A stretch of DNA of 64,000 nt from Oopsacas minuta (taxonomy: Eukaryota > Porifera > Hexactinellida > Lyssacinosida > Leucopsacidae), in the NCBI GenBank assembly GCA_024704765.1, contig JAKMXF010000295.1:1-64000 (forward strand). The letters run 5' to 3'. Below the pieces are notes generated by a model. That model saw only the letters and a program-made list of their open reading frames with translations, searched no databases and was not told the origin of the DNA. A program made the position numbers and the translations under genes. How positions within the stretch are numbered: the stretch's first letter is position 1; each line of letters starts with the position of its first letter. Of this stretch, positions 21,050 to 32,623 are shown one piece after another.

Positions 21050-22364
21050 CTAGGTTGTCCAAAAAGTTCGCGGAATTTTATCCCTAGTTTGCGTTATATA
21101 CACTCTATCAATTAGCCTATTGTTTCGATTAATTCTAATATCCCTTATCTCAATTATCCTAACTTTTGTAATCAAAAAATTTGGTTTAGGTATTCTTTTA
21201 ACATCATTTACGATTGTCGTATTTTTTCCAAAATGGAAAACTCAGAAGATGGGAAACGATATATCATTTGGTTTCTCTGGAAACAAAATAAAAGTGGAAG
21301 CGAGATTCTCTAAGAGATGGAAAAGGTTTATGGTAGTAAATGCCTTGGTAAATCGATGGTTTACAAATAGATTGACAGATTTAATGATGGGCATTCAACT
21401 GTTGATGATAACCCAAGACAAGACCTAGTCGTCCGAAAACATGTTCCAACCAAGAAAACATCAAAATTATATCAAACATTCTTGATAAAGATAGACGTGT
21501 GACTCTGTGGCAGTTAGAGGAAGAATTGGGGATGTCAAAATCAATACTTGATAAGATTCTAACTGAACAATTGGGAATGTCGAGAGTTCGTTCTCGTTGG
21601 GTTCCCAAATTGTTAACTGAATCTCAAAGGATTGAAAGGGTTCATGTTTGTCGCCAGCTCTTACGGATTTCTAAGAAGGAACCAAGGTTCTTTGATCGTT
21701 TAGTCACAGGGTACGAGACTTGGTTACATTTTTATGAGCCTAAGACAAGTTTACAGACGAGTCAATGGAAGCGTAGGAATGAAGCAACCCCTATTAGACC
21801 CAGAGTTGTCGCATCAGCAAGTAAACGGATGGCAACAGTTTTTGGGACACAAAGGGAATAATCATGATTGATTGGTTACCTAACAAAGTAACAATAAATA
21901 CTGAATACTATTTTCAAGTTCTGAAGAAATTGCGCGAAGCTATCAAGTCTAAGAGGCGTGGCAAGTTGGGTTCTGAAGTTTTCCTTCAGCATGATAATGC
22001 TCCAGCCTATACCAGCAGGCGAACTTTGGATGAAATTCAACATTTAGGGTTCGAATTACTCCCACATCCCCCATACAGCCCAGACCTAGCGCCCAGCGAC
22101 TACTGGCTATTTTCAGAAATGAAAAGACCACTTAGAGGTAAACGTTTCAGCGAATTTGAGCACCTTAGGTCCGCTGTAAATTCATGGATTCAAGGTACCC
22201 TGAAAAATTCTTCACCACAGGAATAAATAAACTCCCATCAAAATGGAGGAAATGTATCGAGGTTAAGGGTGAATTTATTGAAAACTATGAACAATAATTA
22301 GTTGAGTATGTTCATTGATAAATAAAATATAATTGCAATTCCGCGAACTTTTTGGACAACCTGG
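21050..22364 (+). mobile_element. mariner element 1, complete ends
   Basis: 1315 bp with inverted repeats CTAGGTTGTCCAAAAAGTTC on the left and its near-perfect inverse on the right (CCAGGTTGTCCAAAAAGTTC when inverted), about 28 bp. TA flanks both sides (21048-21049, 22365-22366). The repeat continues into CGCGGAATT. One transposase gene on the plus strand. Confidence 0.95.
21233..22297 (+). pseudogene. mariner transposase 1, inactive
   Basis: Opens MENSEDGKRYIIWFLWKQNK, then shifts; MSKSILDKILTEQLGMSRVR is the second helix-turn-helix region. The first catalytic motif reads VTGYETWLHFYEP, so the usual Asp of GDET is Tyr. The second (LQHDNAPAYTSRR) and third (YSPDLAPSDYWLF) Asp motifs are intact. 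A one-base deletion near 21850 and another frame change near 22205 separate the parts; the natural C-terminus reads WRKCIEVKGEFIENYEQ. Length fits the usual 345-350 residues. Confidence 0.93.
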
Positions 22365-22366
22365 TA

Positions 22367-23114
22367 TAGCCACACTTTACATAATAAATAGATAAATATT
22401 CAATTCCAAGTGCGCAAAACTTAGATGGAACAATTCTGATAGCATAATTGAATTCTATGGGAGTTTATTACATCAATGTATTTCGAATTATATAGAGGTT
22501 ATCTCTTGACGTGTAAACATATTAATATTTGTGCCACATGTGGCAGAAACTGCGCATCGCTAGAACATTGGCACCAAATTAAATATCGTACGAAAACATT
22601 TGAAAATGTCTAAACTGACTTGCAAATATTTGTATAGTCGGAGATAAAGTCAGTTTTGCAGGATTCATGATTCACATACCAAGTGGAACATACATCTTTG
22701 ATATTTGCCACTTGTGGCACAAAAATGAAAATACCAAATAACTCAATTTTAGGCAAATTAAATATTCTAATGGAATATAATAATCTAAACTGGATAAAGG
22801 TACTGCACTATCATACCGCCTAGTTCCCTAGTAGCAGGGCCTGCATTGACCTGACCTATACATAAAATAGTGAAGAAAATATGATTGTAGCCAGGAATTA
22901 GATTGGGTGAAACTCGAAGGTTTCAGGTACAATAAAAATATTGTTGTGGGATGGGCTCTAAAGTGATGGCCCTGTTCGATCGTACATTCCTAAATCCGCT
23001 AGTGAACACGGAACAATTTTGTTGCATGAAATAATCTTTTCGTGTCGATAAGCGTTTAAGTTTTCGGAGGTATAATGTATATAATACTAATTGAGAAATA
23101 TGGTGTATATTATT
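22367..23114. repeat. AT-rich gap with a ~200-bp foldback
   Basis: TTTGTGCCACATGTGGCAG at about 22530 is repeated inverted as TTTGCCACTTGTGGCACAAA at about 22707, giving a foldback of about 200 bp (22527-22729). Each arm is itself palindromic (GCCACATGTGGC). This could be a small MITE. The rest shows nothing recognisable. Confidence 0.5.
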
Positions 23115-23116
23115 TA

Positions 23117-24423
23117 CCGAGTGTTCAATAAGTTCGCGGAAAAATATGTTCTCACTACAGTGAACTAACAAGTTACTATAATAAATGTTCAAAATACTCC
23201 CAATTAGCATCAATACACCTTTGACAGCGATGTAACCACGTGTCAAATACCCTAGAATAGCTACTTACTGGTATACACTCAACTGCGTCTAAATAGCAGT
23301 GATTAGCTCGGATTCTGATTCAAAACGTCTGCCTTTTAGTTGTTTCTTTAGATTCGGGAACAGCCAAAAGTCATAAGGGACAAGATGTGGGCTGTAAGGT
23401 GAATGTTCAATCATTTCTAAGCCTGATTGCCTAAGAAACTCTTTGGTCCTTCTGCTTGTGTGTGCTGGAGCATTATCATGATGAAATTTCATCCCAAGGA
23501 TCCCAGACTTTAGTCACAACGTCTCCACTGCTTGGAACACTTTAGGAAGGCAACATTCGGTATACCAAGCTGCAGTAACTGTATGCTTAGCTGGAAGCAT
23601 CACAAATTCAAGAAGTCCTCTCGTGGTAAAGAAAATTGCGAACATTCGCTTGCCGACCACCATGAATCGTTTGGGAATTGTGTCCGGTACCTCATCTTCA
23701 AAGATCGATTTAGAGCTCTGTTGCTTCGTTTGCATGTCATAGAAGTAGACCCAAGTTTCATCACCCGTTATTACTTCTGAATGCCGCCGAGAATATGCTT
23801 TCGAGTACTTTAGTAACATAGAGCGACAAAATTGGATCTGACGATTTTTCTGCTCCAAAGTTAGCAAATGTGGGACTAACTTGGAACAAACCCTTCTTAG
23901 ACCAAGGTGTTGGTGTAGGATTGTTTCTATTGTTCCCGATGATACTGATGCATCGTGAATTAACTGACGGATAGTAATTTGCCTGTCTTCTCGTACCAGT
24001 TCCTCCACCTTGGTGATATTTTCATCGGTGGTCGCCGTAATCGGACGTCCGGTTCGAATATCATCATCATCCAAGCACATGTAACCCAAACGAAATCGGT
24101 TGTACCATTTGTAAATGTTTGTTTTGGTTAGAGACTGTTCTCCAAAAACAGAAAATATCTCAATGATACACTCTATAGCGCTTATTCCACGTTTATAGTT
24201 GTAAAACATTATGGCTCGAAAATCGCTATTATTCAAATTCTCTATTGAAAATTCAAAATTTGAAAATGACTTGACTAAATTGAATGTAACAGAAAAAGGA
24301 AACTACTTAGAATGTTGAAATTTTATCTACTATTCATTCGCTGGCTATACTACTTATGGTTAATTAGCATTAACGCTGCTAAATGAACTTCATATAGATT
24401 CCGCGAACTTATTGATCACTCGG
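23117..24423 (-). mobile_element. mariner element 2, complete ends
   Basis: 1307 bp. Ends CCGAGTGTTCAATAAGTTCG and the inverse of CCGAGTGATCAATAAGTTCG, both leading into CGCGGAA, flanked by TA (23115-23116 and 24424-24425). The transposase is on the minus strand. Confidence 0.95.
23176..24245 (-). pseudogene. mariner transposase 2, near-complete
   Basis: Reads from about 24245, where the expected ATG is ATA (IENLNNSDFRAIMFYNYKRG). It contains the helix-turn-helix (ECIIEIFSVFGEQSLTKTNI), TGRPITATTDENI and VITGDETWVYFYD with the first Asp. A TGA near 23513 then sits just before ILGMKFHHDNAPAHTSRR with the second Asp, followed by PYDFWLFPNLKK with the third. A small frameshift near 23290 precedes the C-terminus (VFDTWLHRCQRC). 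Three lesions in all (lost start, one stop, one shift). PDLAPCD has become PHLVPYD, but the catalytic Asp remains. Confidence 0.93.
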
Positions 24424-24425
24424 TA

Positions 24426-26820
24426 TTCTATTAAATGGTAAAACAAGCATTCGTAATTGCACCTCATAAAAATTCTAATTCGTCGGATATCACATATAAT
24501 CCTCAATGAGAGTGAAGAATCACCAGGCCAAGGATTCGAAAAAGAATCGAGAGTCACAAGAAATGCTGATCCCATAAAGGAGGCGTAATTTAAGCCACTG
24601 GAGTGGAAAAATACTCGAATATACTTTCCACCCACATAGCATAATTATCACGTATTTACAAAACGGATCTGGTTGATCACTGAATATTCTAAGTTATTCC
24701 GAAAAATAGAGATTTTCAGGGTCAATGAATGGTAGATTAGTATAACTTTTCGTGAACAAACAAAAATTGTAATATATAATTCATCAATTCATAATAAGCA
24801 AAAACTGGGGCACCACAGTTTCCTATTGCGAGAAAAAAGATTTTGTTGAGATCAGGACATTTGCACATTCAACTTGTGGGTGCATAATATCTACTGGCGC
24901 CACGAATTGTGACATTCCCTTCAACCATTTTCCCTCCATATAATTCTAAAAAAATGGAAAAAATGTTTTCGTCTTGTATAAGCTTCCAAAAAGGTAGAAT
25001 ACTCACTTTGACAAACATTTCACTCTGGAGTACTAATCAAAAACAAATGGGAGATTTACGATGACGAGGTGAAACTAGCACAATGTTTTAATCAATTAAG
25101 GCAGTGTAGCTACAGTTGTCAAGTATTGACGTCGCCAGTGGATAAATACGCTCAGAAAATATTCTTTCAAAGATCTAACAAGTACGGAAGTTCGTGAAGA
25201 TACACAAATTTATATCATGTTGAACATAAACGCACAACGTATCTAATGCATTAAAACATTACGATCGCAAAATATCAAAATTTCTGATGAAGGTTTCTTC
25301 AAAAGAAAAAATTTGAGAAAGCGAGAAATTTGCAGGTTTAGCTTAGGATTCGGAGAATAAACAAAAAACCGGAAGGTTGGCAGGCCTGGAAATAATGTTA
25401 TACTTTCAAGATAGTAACAGCCCAAATGACGAATTAGGAGCACTAAGATAACAATAGCAATAATCACAAATATAGATGTGTGATATATTGCTAATCAATT
25501 TTCATATAAAAATATATGTATAAATGGGATTTACTGTATAAATACAATAGAAAACTTTTGGGACAGCGGAGAAATGTTGACCCGATCATCGTCGGTATGC
25601 TCACGCCTGTCTACGCTCATGTCAAAATCTTGAGAATCTCGTAACATCAACGCTGAAAATAATGGAATCATAGGAGAAAGCCAACGGGGTCATATAAAAT
25701 TTCAAATCCGAATGGTATAATTGTTAATGATAATAATTAACCTAAGTAGTTTGATTACTTAATATACTACACTATTATTCAGAGATATTCAATTTTTCAT
25801 AAAATTTGATGGACAAATCTACTATAATGAGATTTTCCAAAACTGGTACTATTTAGTGGGAACTTAATGCCCATTTTCAAAGGACAGTTCTAGTTAATAC
25901 TGAGTGTCCTTTTTAAATTTTGTCCTTTGATCATGACGAAAACTGAGACTAGCGTTCATAAACCGTATTTTTCTCGAATTAAAGCCTAGAATCTGCATGT
26001 CAAGTGTATATGTAGTACTATTTACAAAGAATCTCAGAAAATTCTCAGCTCCAAAATGTTTGCTATGGCGGTTTGATAAATATTTCATGTGAAGTTTACC
26101 GAAATTTCGTCATCCAGTACCTCTTTTGTTGATATAATCACTAAGCATTTTTAGAACTTGACAATGGATATTTGGTTACTATCTGTCAATAAATGTTACA
26201 ATAGGGTCCTTACATACATTTCCCTTAGACAATGCGGTAATTAATAAAGAAAGTGGCGACATATAGATAAGATCATCGTATGAAGTATCAATGAAAACTT
26301 CAGCATCATTCAATCTATACTACGTATGTAAACGCAATTAATCAGTATGCATATACATATATGTGTTTATATGTCCTGAATTGATTGGATAAACTAAAAG
26401 ATCATTAGTTCAGAGTTTTGGCATACAGGTTTATTTTGGGCGTGGGTCGGAAAAGTTCTAGTCATGGAGGAAAATAAACACCTATGACGAAATTATGACG
26501 TTATTGTCAGCCTTTTGATTTTCGAAAAATCGTATTTTCTGCCACTGCTCAGCCGATATCCATTTACGAAGTTCAATTGTAACCACAGGCATTGGGGTTT
26601 CTTTAAAAAGTTGTGGAGGACTACATGAAACTTATAGGAGCTAGTTTTTGATTTCATTATAGAATACACTAAAACCATCCTGTCAGCACTGCAATTGTCG
26701 AGAGAAACTTTAGTGCTATGAATAGAATATTTATGTACAGTCACGAATTCATTCCATGATAAGTTTGCATTTTGGCAAAATCACGACTTCAGAACATTTT
26801 GGTCCATTGAGGTCCCCGTC
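24426..26820. other. YARS intron 2, no gene seen
   Basis: AT-rich sequence with scattered short ORFs, none with motifs I recognise. The reading at 26493-26744 on the minus strand is open for 83 codons but resembles nothing known to me. Confidence 0.35.
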
Positions 26821-26823
26821 GTC

Positions 26824-27218
26824 AACGGCGGATCCTGGTGGGGCAATTGCCTCCCCCACTAGCTTTCAACATTAGAATAACTGAAAAGAATTAGTAAACA
26901 TAAAAGAAGATACTTTTTAGGGATTTCTACAAGGATGAAGGCGTATTAGCTCGCATGAACCATACGCTTCTTCTGTATCATTTCCAACACATTATCTAAA
27001 TTGATTGCTTTCACAATTTCTCTATTCAAGGAAATTATCATCAAATCATTTGCTCTAGTGCTATCAAGACTATATAGGGTCTCCAATCGAACCATTGAAG
27101 GCCAATAAATGGAATATGGATAGAACATGGATAATAAAAAATACAATTTCCGCAAAGAATTAACCTCATGGCACCTAGTGCTGAGTATATTTGGTCGCGT
27201 AGCAACCCAAAGCATCAA
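26824..27218 (-). pseudogene. hAT transposon relic, C-terminal end
   Basis: The minus-strand reading ends DLMIISLNREIVKAINLDNV, matching the hAT dimerisation-domain tail of ZMYM1/DUF4371-type transposases (LALLSIE.EIAK.I.FD..I). About 100 bp further, CAACGGCGGATCCTGGTGGG (from 26824) resembles the terminus of such elements (CAGTGGCGGATCCAGGGGGG). The ERSFS motif is not preserved. The other end was not found. Confidence 0.6.
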
Positions 27219-28459
27219 AATATTTAGTTGTTTAATACTTAAGCTAAACAGTGGATTAAACTGTCGCCCATAGAACTGTCAGTTACTCTACAAATGAGGA
27301 GATGGTTACCCTAAATTTTCAGATATGAAATATTAACAAAACATACGATAACATGTGAGATACAGAGTATTTCAATATCTTGGCCTATCCATTATATAAC
27401 AGAAGCAAATCAAAACATAGTAATACAAGCTAACTCATTTTCAATATAATCTCCATTCAATTCTATTTACTCTTTCAATCCTATTAGGCATACTAGAAAC
27501 TAAATTATTCAGTATATCAGGATCGAAACTTTCCCAGGCTATTGTTAAACTTTTGAATTAGAGATTGACTCTTCGAATCTTGTCAGAATACATTAAGTCC
27601 ATCAGCCATAATTGCCCAAAGGTTCTCGATGGGATTTAAGTCTGGTAAATTGCGTGGCCACTCTCCTTTCTTCAAGAAGCTCGGGAAATGTTGAGCACAC
27701 CACTCCTGCATAGCTTTACCGGTATATGGTGGTGGACAATCCTGCATGAACAGAAATTCGGACATGTTTGCCAACATTGCTCGCTGAAGATCGCCTTCTC
27801 CTGGGGTTGAACGATTGATTGCATTCAAACATATGACTGCCAAAATGCTTTCGTGGTAGTATGCGCCATTTACGGATTGCCTTTGGGGTATAATGTGCAG
27901 TTATGAGAGTGCAGCGAGAGACATCATCCCCCAAACCATGATTCTGTGTGGAAATAACCTTGAGAATTGGAAGTGTTCCATCAGATTTTTTACTCCAGAT
28001 TCAATTATTCTGCCGATTTTAGCGAGCAATAGGCGGTTCTCCTTGATTTTCTTCGAAATTCGGGGGTGTTAAGCCTTTTAAGGCCTTAGCTTAAGGTGAC
28101 TATAGGCAGTGGCTGAAGAATCATCATAAACCTTTTCATGAAGATTGTGGCAATCTTTAGTGTTAAACGCCCCCTCTTGCCAAAATATTTAGAAATTACA
28201 ATTTTAGCTCCACAATTCAGAACTTTCGGAAGCCCGGAACACATTTTGTAGCCATTGTACTACCTTGTTTGTTGGCAGCCCACCATCTTCTTACAGAACG
28301 TTTCCCAACACCTAGATCCAGAGCAACATTTTTCTGTGTCGAACCCAGGGTTGGCCAGTTTAACCCACCCCTCCGGTTTAAATCATGGTTTAAAACGGGG
28401 GTCGGGCTAAACCCTAATTAGTGGGTTAAACCCTATTTTATGGTCAATACTGGTTGTTA

Positions 28460-29792
28460 TCAGGGCGTTCAATAAGCCCTGCGGGTCATGATATATCTTA
28501 GGAATTAGTCAAGTAATATATCTAACTTTCATATATTATAAGCCCATAAAGTTAAATTCCATATACTGAAAGTTTCAAGCTTATTCAATACAAATTATGA
28601 ATTTTTGAGAAGCTACGTGTAGTCAATTTATACCCACTGTTGAATTTATGGCTTCAAATGATGATAATTTCAACCTCAAATGGCGAGCTTACATAGAGTT
28701 TCGCACAATACTTAAGTTCCAGCACGTACAGATCTTCAGCGAGTTATAGGAGATATTGTACGTGAATTGCCCTTCCAGATCTACTGTAGAGCGATGGGCT
28801 GCCCGTTTTAGATCTGGTGATGCTGATGTCACAGATTTACCTCGATCTGGAAGACCGGTATCCGCTACCACTTCAGAGAGTATCGCACTCATTGAAAGTA
28901 TGGTCATGGAAGACAAGTGCATTACTGTCAATCAGTTAGAACAAAGTATGGAGATTTCATCGGGAGCTATTCATACAACTCTGACGACTGAGCTTGGCTA
29001 CCGATCGATTTGTGGGAAATGGGTCCCGCATAAGCTCAGTGAGAATCAAAGGTTGGCATGACTGAATATTGCCAAGAAACTCTTGGAAACCTATGAGAAC
29101 TGCGACTCTAGACGCCTAACAGAGATTATTACTGGTGACGAGACGTGGGTGTACTATTCAACACCATATAGCAAGTACAAGAAGCGGTCATGGGTGAGGG
29201 GCGACGAACAAGCGGCGAAACTTCGTAAGCCCGACTTCAGAAAACCTAAGATTATGTATACCATCTTCTTCAGTAGTCATGGAATTGTCTTGCAATTACC
29301 TTGTGAGAGTGGCAAGGCTGTTACTGCTACTTTCTTTACAGAGCAAGTGCTTCCAAATTTGATAAAAAATATAGAAAAGTACCGTCCGAAAACAGTATCT
29401 CGAGGAATGAAGATTTTAATTGATAACACCAGTTCCCATACAGCTAAGCTTACAAAAAATTCCTTGGATATAGAAGGGTTAGAATTACTTCCCCATCCAC
29501 CATACTCACCAGACCTAGCTCCGTGTGATTTTTGGCTATTCCCCAAGCTTAAAATCTACCTTCAAGTCAAAGATTTTAACACATTACAAGCACTCGGAAC
29601 GGGCCTATACCAGTACTTCAAATCTATCCCCGAAGAAGAGTACAGAAATGTGTTTTACAACTGGGTGGAAAGGTTAAAAACTTTGTGTATCTGCAGGAGG
29701 GGATTATTTTGAATAAATAATATAGTGAATTAGTGTGTATAGTGTTTGTATCATATTCTATGATATCACCCGCAAGACTTATTGAACGCCCT
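28460..29792 (+). mobile_element. mariner element 3, innermost of a triple nest
   Basis: The ends are inverse copies of AGGGCGTTCAATAAG, followed by a GC-rich CCTGCGGGTCATGATA on the left and TATCACCCGCAAG on the right. The exact terminal base and the TA duplication are ambiguous by one or two bases. It carries one transposase gene on the plus strand. Confidence 0.88.
28648..29712 (+). pseudogene. mariner transposase 3, two stop codons only
   Basis: From ATG 28648 (MASNDDNFNLKWRAYIEFR) a single frame runs 354 codons to TGA, broken only by TAG near 28747 and TGA near 29061. It contains RSTVERWAARFRSGD, SGRPVSATTS, IITGDETWVYYS (first Asp), KILIDNTSSHTAKL (second Asp; IDNTSSH is unusual where mariners have HDNAPAH) and PDLAPCDFWLFPKLK (third Asp). 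It ends YNWVERLKTLCICRRGLF. Among the best preserved transposases in the window. Confidence 0.95.
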
Positions 29793-30417
29793 AGTGTCCT
29801 GTGTAAAACCTCAATTAATTGGGTGAACAACCTAAACTGTATTTGAGATTTAAATTTAGGATTTCCAGTCTATAATTTGATAAAATTGTAAACACAGTAA
29901 ATATTCAAAGTCTACAGAAAGTAAGATCTTTAATCGTACAATTGACTCAAAACCAGATGTTATTTACTACGAATTTTAGCATTCATTCCAAATAAATATA
30001 TATATTAAATAATATCAAAATTGAGTTTCCAAAAGGGGGAAATATAATACTATAGTTTGATTAACGCGGGTTAAACTAGTAAAACCAGGTTGAAACCGAG
30101 TTACCCACTGGACCGGGCTAAACCTGTCTACTCTGGGTTAAACTCTAACCCTGGTAGAACCTGCTTCCAGCATTCCTATTGCTCTTGAACGGACAGCAAT
30201 TTCATGATCCCCGACATTAATTTTTCAAATATACCTGACGACAGTGATTAGAAAGATTATATGAGTTATAAATTATTTTTGTTGTTAGTGATTGAAAATA
30301 ATTGAATATGATTGTTGGATTCAAATGATGTTATGTTGGTTAGCTATTCTGGTTATCGAAGAATATACTATACACCTTGAAAGTAAATGCGCCCAAGACT
30401 TTTGAAACACCTTGTTA

Positions 30418-31704
30418 TGCTTGATGATAAAATCACTATAATGCCAACATATTTTCCGATTTCAATCAGATCTTAATGGTTTATGGGCTAACATACAAGA
30501 CTTGAAGCCCAAACATATTAAATGTTGATACGATGAGATTTGAAAAGGTTAGCACCTAGTGAATCTATCTGCGAAATAGCAGACAGCCGCAATTTAAATG
30601 TAAGATGGGATCGGAATATATCCGTCGGAAGAGGTTCTAATCCTAGTATTGTTCAGGAGCCTTGACAGTAGAAGTGTGTAAATTTTCATACCATTTTCAA
30701 ATTATAAACAATTTTTAGCTTAAGTACCCTCACTTGTACAAAAATGTGAATATATCAAAAGGAAACAGATGTAAACCAAATGAAATTTTCTATAGAAAGA
30801 ATTATAACCAAAAATATTCATTTTACTATATGCCAGTCCCTCATTACTTTCTGGGTTATTTCCAGTTTTAGTTTTCGCAAATATATAGTACTCAAAACTC
30901 AGTTTACTAGTGTTGTTAAATTATCCATATGTAAAAACATAAACAAGGCATTACAAAGCAGTTTTCAAACTATTTTTCGAAATATTTGAGTTTAATAGTA
31001 AGTAATCATTTCAACTTATTGGAAATCCTGGGTCAAACAGAGAATGACTGGAAATTTGTGATGCCATAAGTCTGAAATCACATGAGCTGTTTTTCTTTAA
31101 ATTAAGACAACGAGTCTATTAGGATGGGAAAGACATTTGGCAACTTCAGGATAGATTGATATAACTTCCTGAAAGGCTTGATTTAACTGATTTTAGTGGC
31201 AATGAACAAATAAGGCATTTAGATAGAAGGTTGTAAGATTGCCGTGATGAGCTATATTTACATCATATTACGTAGGTATATTGGAAATTAGAATTCATAC
31301 TTGATTTCTCATGGATAATAGTAATTAATGTGTGGGTTTGATTCTATTTCACCATATTCCTTTGATACTAAAATCTAAGATAAAGTCTGGACCAACAGCA
31401 TTAAATTTTAATTGAGTACGTATAGTGGCAGCATTATTAGAGGCGCTATAACATGTCAAATTTACCCTTAATACACATAGTACCATAATCAAAAGTCCAA
31501 CGTTAAAACCTTCAATTAATATCTAGTGTGCTGATGACACAATTTGAATTTAGAATTTTTTGCATGCCCCGCCTGCAGTTACATGAAATAAATAGTTAAC
31601 TTGTGAATACAATATGATATAAATATAATTACGAATATATTCTCTATAGGAAGCACATATCACAATGGGCATAAATAGGTGCTTTAGTGAAAATAGGCAT
31701 GAAT
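30418..31704. other. YARS intron 2, no gene seen
   Basis: AT-rich sequence. A 69-codon open frame at 30780-30989 has no recognisable features. Confidence 0.35.
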
Positions 31705-32615
31705 CAGTGGTGTATTCAGGGGGGGGTCAAGGGGGCATGGCCCCACCCGAAATATTTTGATGATTGATTGCAATTTATATTTATCTATCCGAATCAGTGG
31801 AATACTCATGAGGCTATGTCTCAAAAATCACTTGAATATCATTAAATAAATTAATCATTTTTGCAAATATTGTTGTCTGTACTAATACTACAGATACACT
31901 ACAAAACAATGTCAATCTTCCTGATAATTCTGGACCTCTCATTTATGATTTCCTCTTGCTCAATTTGTATTTCACGTCCATGGGCAGATATAATTGCAAG
32001 ACCTGATAATCTTTTTTCTCCCACACAATTTCTAAGATAGGTCTTTATACGATTCATGGTTGAAAAGCTCCTTTCACCCGTTGCGGTTGTTGCTGGTATC
32101 ATTGAAAATATCTGTAGGATACGGAATATAGCCGGCATTATGTCAATATTGTAGTGTGCTAATGAGTCAACTGCCTTATCAGGAATCAGCTCTCCCTTCC
32201 TTTTCTTTACAACTCAATTTGAGCTCAAATTGTCATTTGTGCCTCGATTTCTGAAGAGCTAAATGGTAATATTGTGTCCATGGTTTAGACATTTTCAATA
32301 TGGAAAATACAATATAGTGATCTAATATAGGCCATTAGGAAATCAAAATAAATATAATCTACCCTAGAGGTTATGAAAAGAAGAATCAGACAATTACCAC
32401 TGTAAAATCGTCAACAACGAAACTCTTTGTTAAAGGCATTGTTTATATAAAAAAACTTATCAGATTCCAATTGAATAAAGGTCAATAATTAATTAATTAC
32501 TACATCTATTACTAAAATTTATAGTAACCAATGTCCAATGACGACTAACTAGTGACTATAATAAAATTTGAAACTACATGGGTCCCCACGAATACAAAAG
32601 CTGGCTACGCCACTA
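31705..32615 (-). mobile_element. hAT element, deleted, exact 8-bp duplication
   Basis: 911 bp with ends CAGTGGTGTATTCAGGGG and the inverse of TAGTGGCGTAGCCAGC, flanked by a perfect 8-bp duplication GCATGAAT (31697-31704 and 32616-32623). The GGGGG-rich subterminal is typical of this hAT subgroup. Only the 3' part of the transposase gene survives. Confidence 0.93.
31899..32200 (-). pseudogene. hAT transposase, C-terminal dimerisation domain
   Basis: Reads DSLAHYNIDIMPAIFRILQI, then TTATGERSFSTMNRIKTYLR and VGEKRLSGLAIISAHGREI, ending IDIVL. ERSFS followed by KTYLR is the hAT C-terminal dimerisation signature of ZMYM1-like/DUF4371 transposases. The upstream catalytic region is deleted in this copy. 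Non-functional alone. Confidence 0.92.
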
Positions 32616-32623
32616 GCATGAAT

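Larger units (their letters stand above)
28346..30153. mobile_element. hAT-type MITE inserted in the Tc1
   Basis: The left end CAGGGTTGGCCAGTTTAACC and right end GGTTAAACTCTAACCCTG are imperfect inverses. Flanks GTCGAACC and GTAGAACC match at 7 of 8 bases, the 8-bp duplication expected for hAT. Both arms are rich in GGTTTAAA/TTTAACCC motifs. No hAT protein is encoded. A mariner (28460-29792) is inserted in it; without that the MITE is about 475 bp. Confidence 0.85.
27363..30414 (-). mobile_element. Tc1-like element containing two nested insertions
   Basis: The ends match: CAGAGTATTTCAATATCTTGG on the left and the inverse of CAAGGTGTTTCAAAAGTCTTGG on the right. After subtracting the hAT-type insertion (28346-30153) about 1.24 kb remains, near the expected Tc1 size. 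Minus-strand coding includes FMQDCPPPYTGKAM (second Asp; consensus QDGAPAHTA), then WCAQHFPSFLKKGEWPRN and DLNPIENLWAIM with the catalytic Glu (27583-27843). Earlier segments are degraded up to about 30230. Confidence 0.85.

Noticed and set aside
21120-21428. Hydrophobic ORF (LILISLISIILTF) suggesting a mitochondrial insertion
   Set aside because: It lies within the 5' region of mariner 1 and runs into its transposase; AT-rich DNA gives such hydrophobic readings by chance.
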